DNA of 64,000 bases from Opitutia bacterium. GTDB taxonomy: Bacteria > Verrucomicrobiota > Verrucomicrobiia > Opitutales > T3Sed10-336. Each line of letters opens with the position of its first letter. The first letter of the stretch is position 1. Location of the stretch: the NCBI GenBank assembly GCA_003558065.1, contig PWMU01000047.1, positions 1-64,000 of the forward strand, in the 5' to 3' direction. The position numbers and the translations under genes are program-made. Shown one piece after another: positions 62,439 through 64,000 of this stretch. The notes under the pieces were generated by a model. That model was not told the origin of the DNA and searched no databases. It worked only from the letters and a program-made list of their open reading frames with translations.

Positions 62439-62808
62439 GGGTGATTCAAATTCAACAGGATATCAGATTCGGAACATCCGCGGTCACCCCTCATCAGAGG
62501 GGGCGGGGTCGGTCGAAACGAGTCATTTGGGGCGCAATGTCGCCGACATGAGGAAAGGGCGCAAGAAAAAAGGAGAACGGGTTGTTTCAAAAAGGCACTG
62601 CGGCAAGCCGGAGTGCCGGCCTGCGGTGGCCTTGTACCTCCGGAAACCGCTGGTCAGCAGCAACCGTTGCCATTTCGGTGCGGTGCAGGGCCTCGATCTT
62701 GTTTTGCCGGACGGGGGAGAGTGAGAACGAAAGCGAACCGCATCGGCTGAGTAGGGGGAATCGTTGCACCGGCGTTTTTGCGGTTGCCGGTATGACTGGG
62801 GGAGGACT
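62439..62808. other. Intergenic gap with hairpin
   Basis: No convincing ORF. A hairpin GGCACT-gc-GGC-aa-GCC-gg-AGTGCC lies at 62594-62617 and could be a REP-like element. The region presumably holds promoters for the prepilin-like gene (-) and the delta-60 gene (+). Confidence 0.4.
62594..62617. repeat. Short hairpin, REP-like
   Basis: GGCACT pairs with AGTGCC and an inner GGC pairs with GCC. It stands alone in the gap with no T-run. Confidence 0.4.
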
Positions 62809-64000
62809 ATGGTTTTTCAAAATAAAACTCCATTCCCGATGAAACAAACCCAATTCCCCGCCCGCCGTCTGCTGACACTGCTGACAGCTTTCTTCATTTT
62901 TGCCTCAACCGCACTCGCTATTGAGCTCTCGCCCGGAGAGGCGGGCTTGTTGTTCGACCGGCAAATGGAAGGTATCGGTCTCAAAGACGATGACCGGACG
63001 CGGGACATCGATGGTTCACGGGAGGCTGCCGTGCGCATGGAGGCTGGAGAACAGTCGTCCGATGAAGCTGCTGGCGCAATCCTGTTGAGCGATTCCGGGG
63101 TGCCGGAAAACCGGCCGGCCGGCAGGATCGTCGGCGAGCTGAGTATTGTCCATGCGGATGAGGATGGCGCGGTCCAGTTCGACCTTGCGGAGGGCGAGGG
63201 TGATGGGGGTAACGACGCCTTTTTTATCGACGGAAATTTCTTACGAACCGCCATTGTTTTCGATTACGACCTGCGCAATTCCTACTCGGTCCGGGTGAAG
63301 GCGACTGATTCGGACGGACTTGAGATGGAAGAGATGTTTCTTCTGGATGTGATTGCTTCGCCGCCGCCGGACCCTGCCCCTGGAACTCCGGATGCGTCGT
63401 TCTCCACCGTGGTCTCGCTGGACAGCGGAATATCGGCGGCAGCGCAACAGGAGGATGGGAAGTGGCTCGTAGCGTGGACTCCCGGCGGCCAGCTTTCGCG
63501 CTTGAATGCCGACGGCAGTCCGGACGAATCGTTCATGGAGGGAATGGGGGATCCGAACGGCCAGGTTCATGCCATCGCTGTCCAGCCGGATGGGAACATT
63601 CTCGTTGCCGGAAGCTTCAGCATGATCGACGGCCGGCCCGCCGGCCGGATCGCGAGACTGCATGCGGACGGAACGTTGGACGAGACTTTCCGCAGCGACT
63701 TCATCGGCTATCTCACGGGGACGATTGTGGCAATCGGGCTTCAAGAGGATGGCAGGATCGTGGTCGGCGGCTCCCTGACTCCCTCCCTTTACGACGACCG
63801 AATCCACCTCGCGCGGTTGCACCCGGACGGGACACTGGACGATACCTTCGCTGACGGAGTTTCCGGCCCCGACCACACGGTGCACTCGGTTGTCCTGCAA
63901 ACCGACGGCCGCATCGTAATCGGCGGCCGGTTCTCGAATGTCAATGGCACCCCTCGCGGCCGTGTCGCACGGCTTCACCCGGACGGTTCGGTTGACACGA
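62809..64000 (+). CDS. Secreted delta-60-repeat protein (3' end outside window)
   Basis: The frame is open from ATG 62809 (GGAGG directly upstream, spacing short) to the window edge, about 397 codons. ATG 62839 is an alternative start and yields a signal peptide MKQTQFPARRLLTLLTAFFI. After an acidic segment and a cadherin-like beta domain (SIVHADEDGAVQFDLAEGEG... NSYSVRVKATDSDG) come delta-60 propeller repeats such as AIAVQPDGNILVAGSFSMID and RIARLHADGTLDETF. These repeats build a beta-propeller in secreted or surface proteins. The C-terminus, where sorting signals would be, is missing. Confidence 0.82.
   Translation, partial: MVFQNKTPFPMKQTQFPARRLLTLLTAFFIFASTALAIELSPGEAGLLFDRQMEGIGLKDDDRTRDIDGSREAAVRMEAGEQSSDEAAGAILLSDSGVPENRPAGRIVGELSIVHADEDGAVQFDLAEGEGDGGNDAFFIDGNFLRTAIVFDYDLRNSYSVRVKATDSDGLEMEEMFLLDVIASPPPDPAPGTPDASFSTVVSLDSGISAAAQQEDGKWLVAWTPGGQLSRLNADGSPDESFMEGMGDPNGQVHAIAVQPDGNILVAGSFSMIDGRPAGRIARLHADGTLDETFRSDFIGYLTGTIVAIGLQEDGRIVVGGSLTPSLYDDRIHLARLHPDGTLDDTFADGVSGPDHTVHSVVLQTDGRIVIGGRFSNVNGTPRGRVARLHPDGSVDT

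Overview
The window reads as a chromosomal segment of a GC-rich Gram-negative bacterium, most likely Verrucomicrobiota (Opitutae-like). The reasons are the mix of families: a PEP-CTERM sorting signal, a PEP-CTERM/T5SS-type repeat protein, a DUF1559-like prepilin, DUF5069, DUF5362, DUF6807 and DUF6941 proteins, a tagaturonate epimerase, a GH78-type enzyme, a DUF2264 protein and Tol/porin envelope genes. The assignment rests on gene content and was not tested phylogenetically. No rRNA, tRNA, CRISPR array or complete insertion sequence was seen.

Layout. 0-1.3 kb: accessory-looking DNA beside a tmRNA gene whose 3' end is duplicated as a 24-bp direct repeat (an att-like scar). 1.5-4.3 kb: cysteine desulfurase, RecF and a MazG-like pyrophosphohydrolase. 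4.4-14.2 kb: carbohydrate block with a GH78-like enzyme; a + strand operon of a small protein, an EboB-type TatD hydrolase, a lectin-fold lipoprotein and a Gfo/Idh/MocA oxidoreductase; and a - strand operon of uxaE, nagB and two membrane proteins with a 25-bp inverted repeat upstream. 14.3-28 kb: housekeeping and envelope genes (PagL-like barrel, TatD, HPr, ABC exporter, class IV aminotransferase, pyruvate carboxylase, porins, cysteine hydrolase). 28-35.4 kb: a - strand run DUF6807-eboC-eboD-eboE-eboF, then fabD. 35.8-39.9 kb: TctCBA tripartite tricarboxylate transporter and an NAD(P)-binding protein. 40-46 kb: small membrane/lipoproteins, M14 peptidase, Gre-like factor, fasciclin protein, DUF2264 protein. 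46.4-55.2 kb: rpsU, TIM-barrel protein, mutL, TPR protein, holB-tmk-pfkB operon and tolQRA-like operon. 55.5-64 kb: a surface/secreted block (PEP-CTERM protein, repeat protein, FGase-like/Calx-beta/LamG protein, prepilin-like protein, delta-60-repeat protein cut by the window edge).

The most notable system is an ebo-like set of genes (a family implicated in moving metabolites to the periplasm) split into two loci about 21 kb apart. The EboB-type hydrolase sits with sugar-type genes on the + strand. EboC-F sit on the - strand behind a translationally coupled DUF6807 gene. No EboA-domain protein was seen. Other points for a second look are the tmRNA att duplication with an inverted T-arm copy, two identical 32-nt palindromes that each overlap a stop codon, a MutL whose C-terminal metal-site motifs look altered, alternative hairpins before rpsU, and the operator-like repeat before uxaE.
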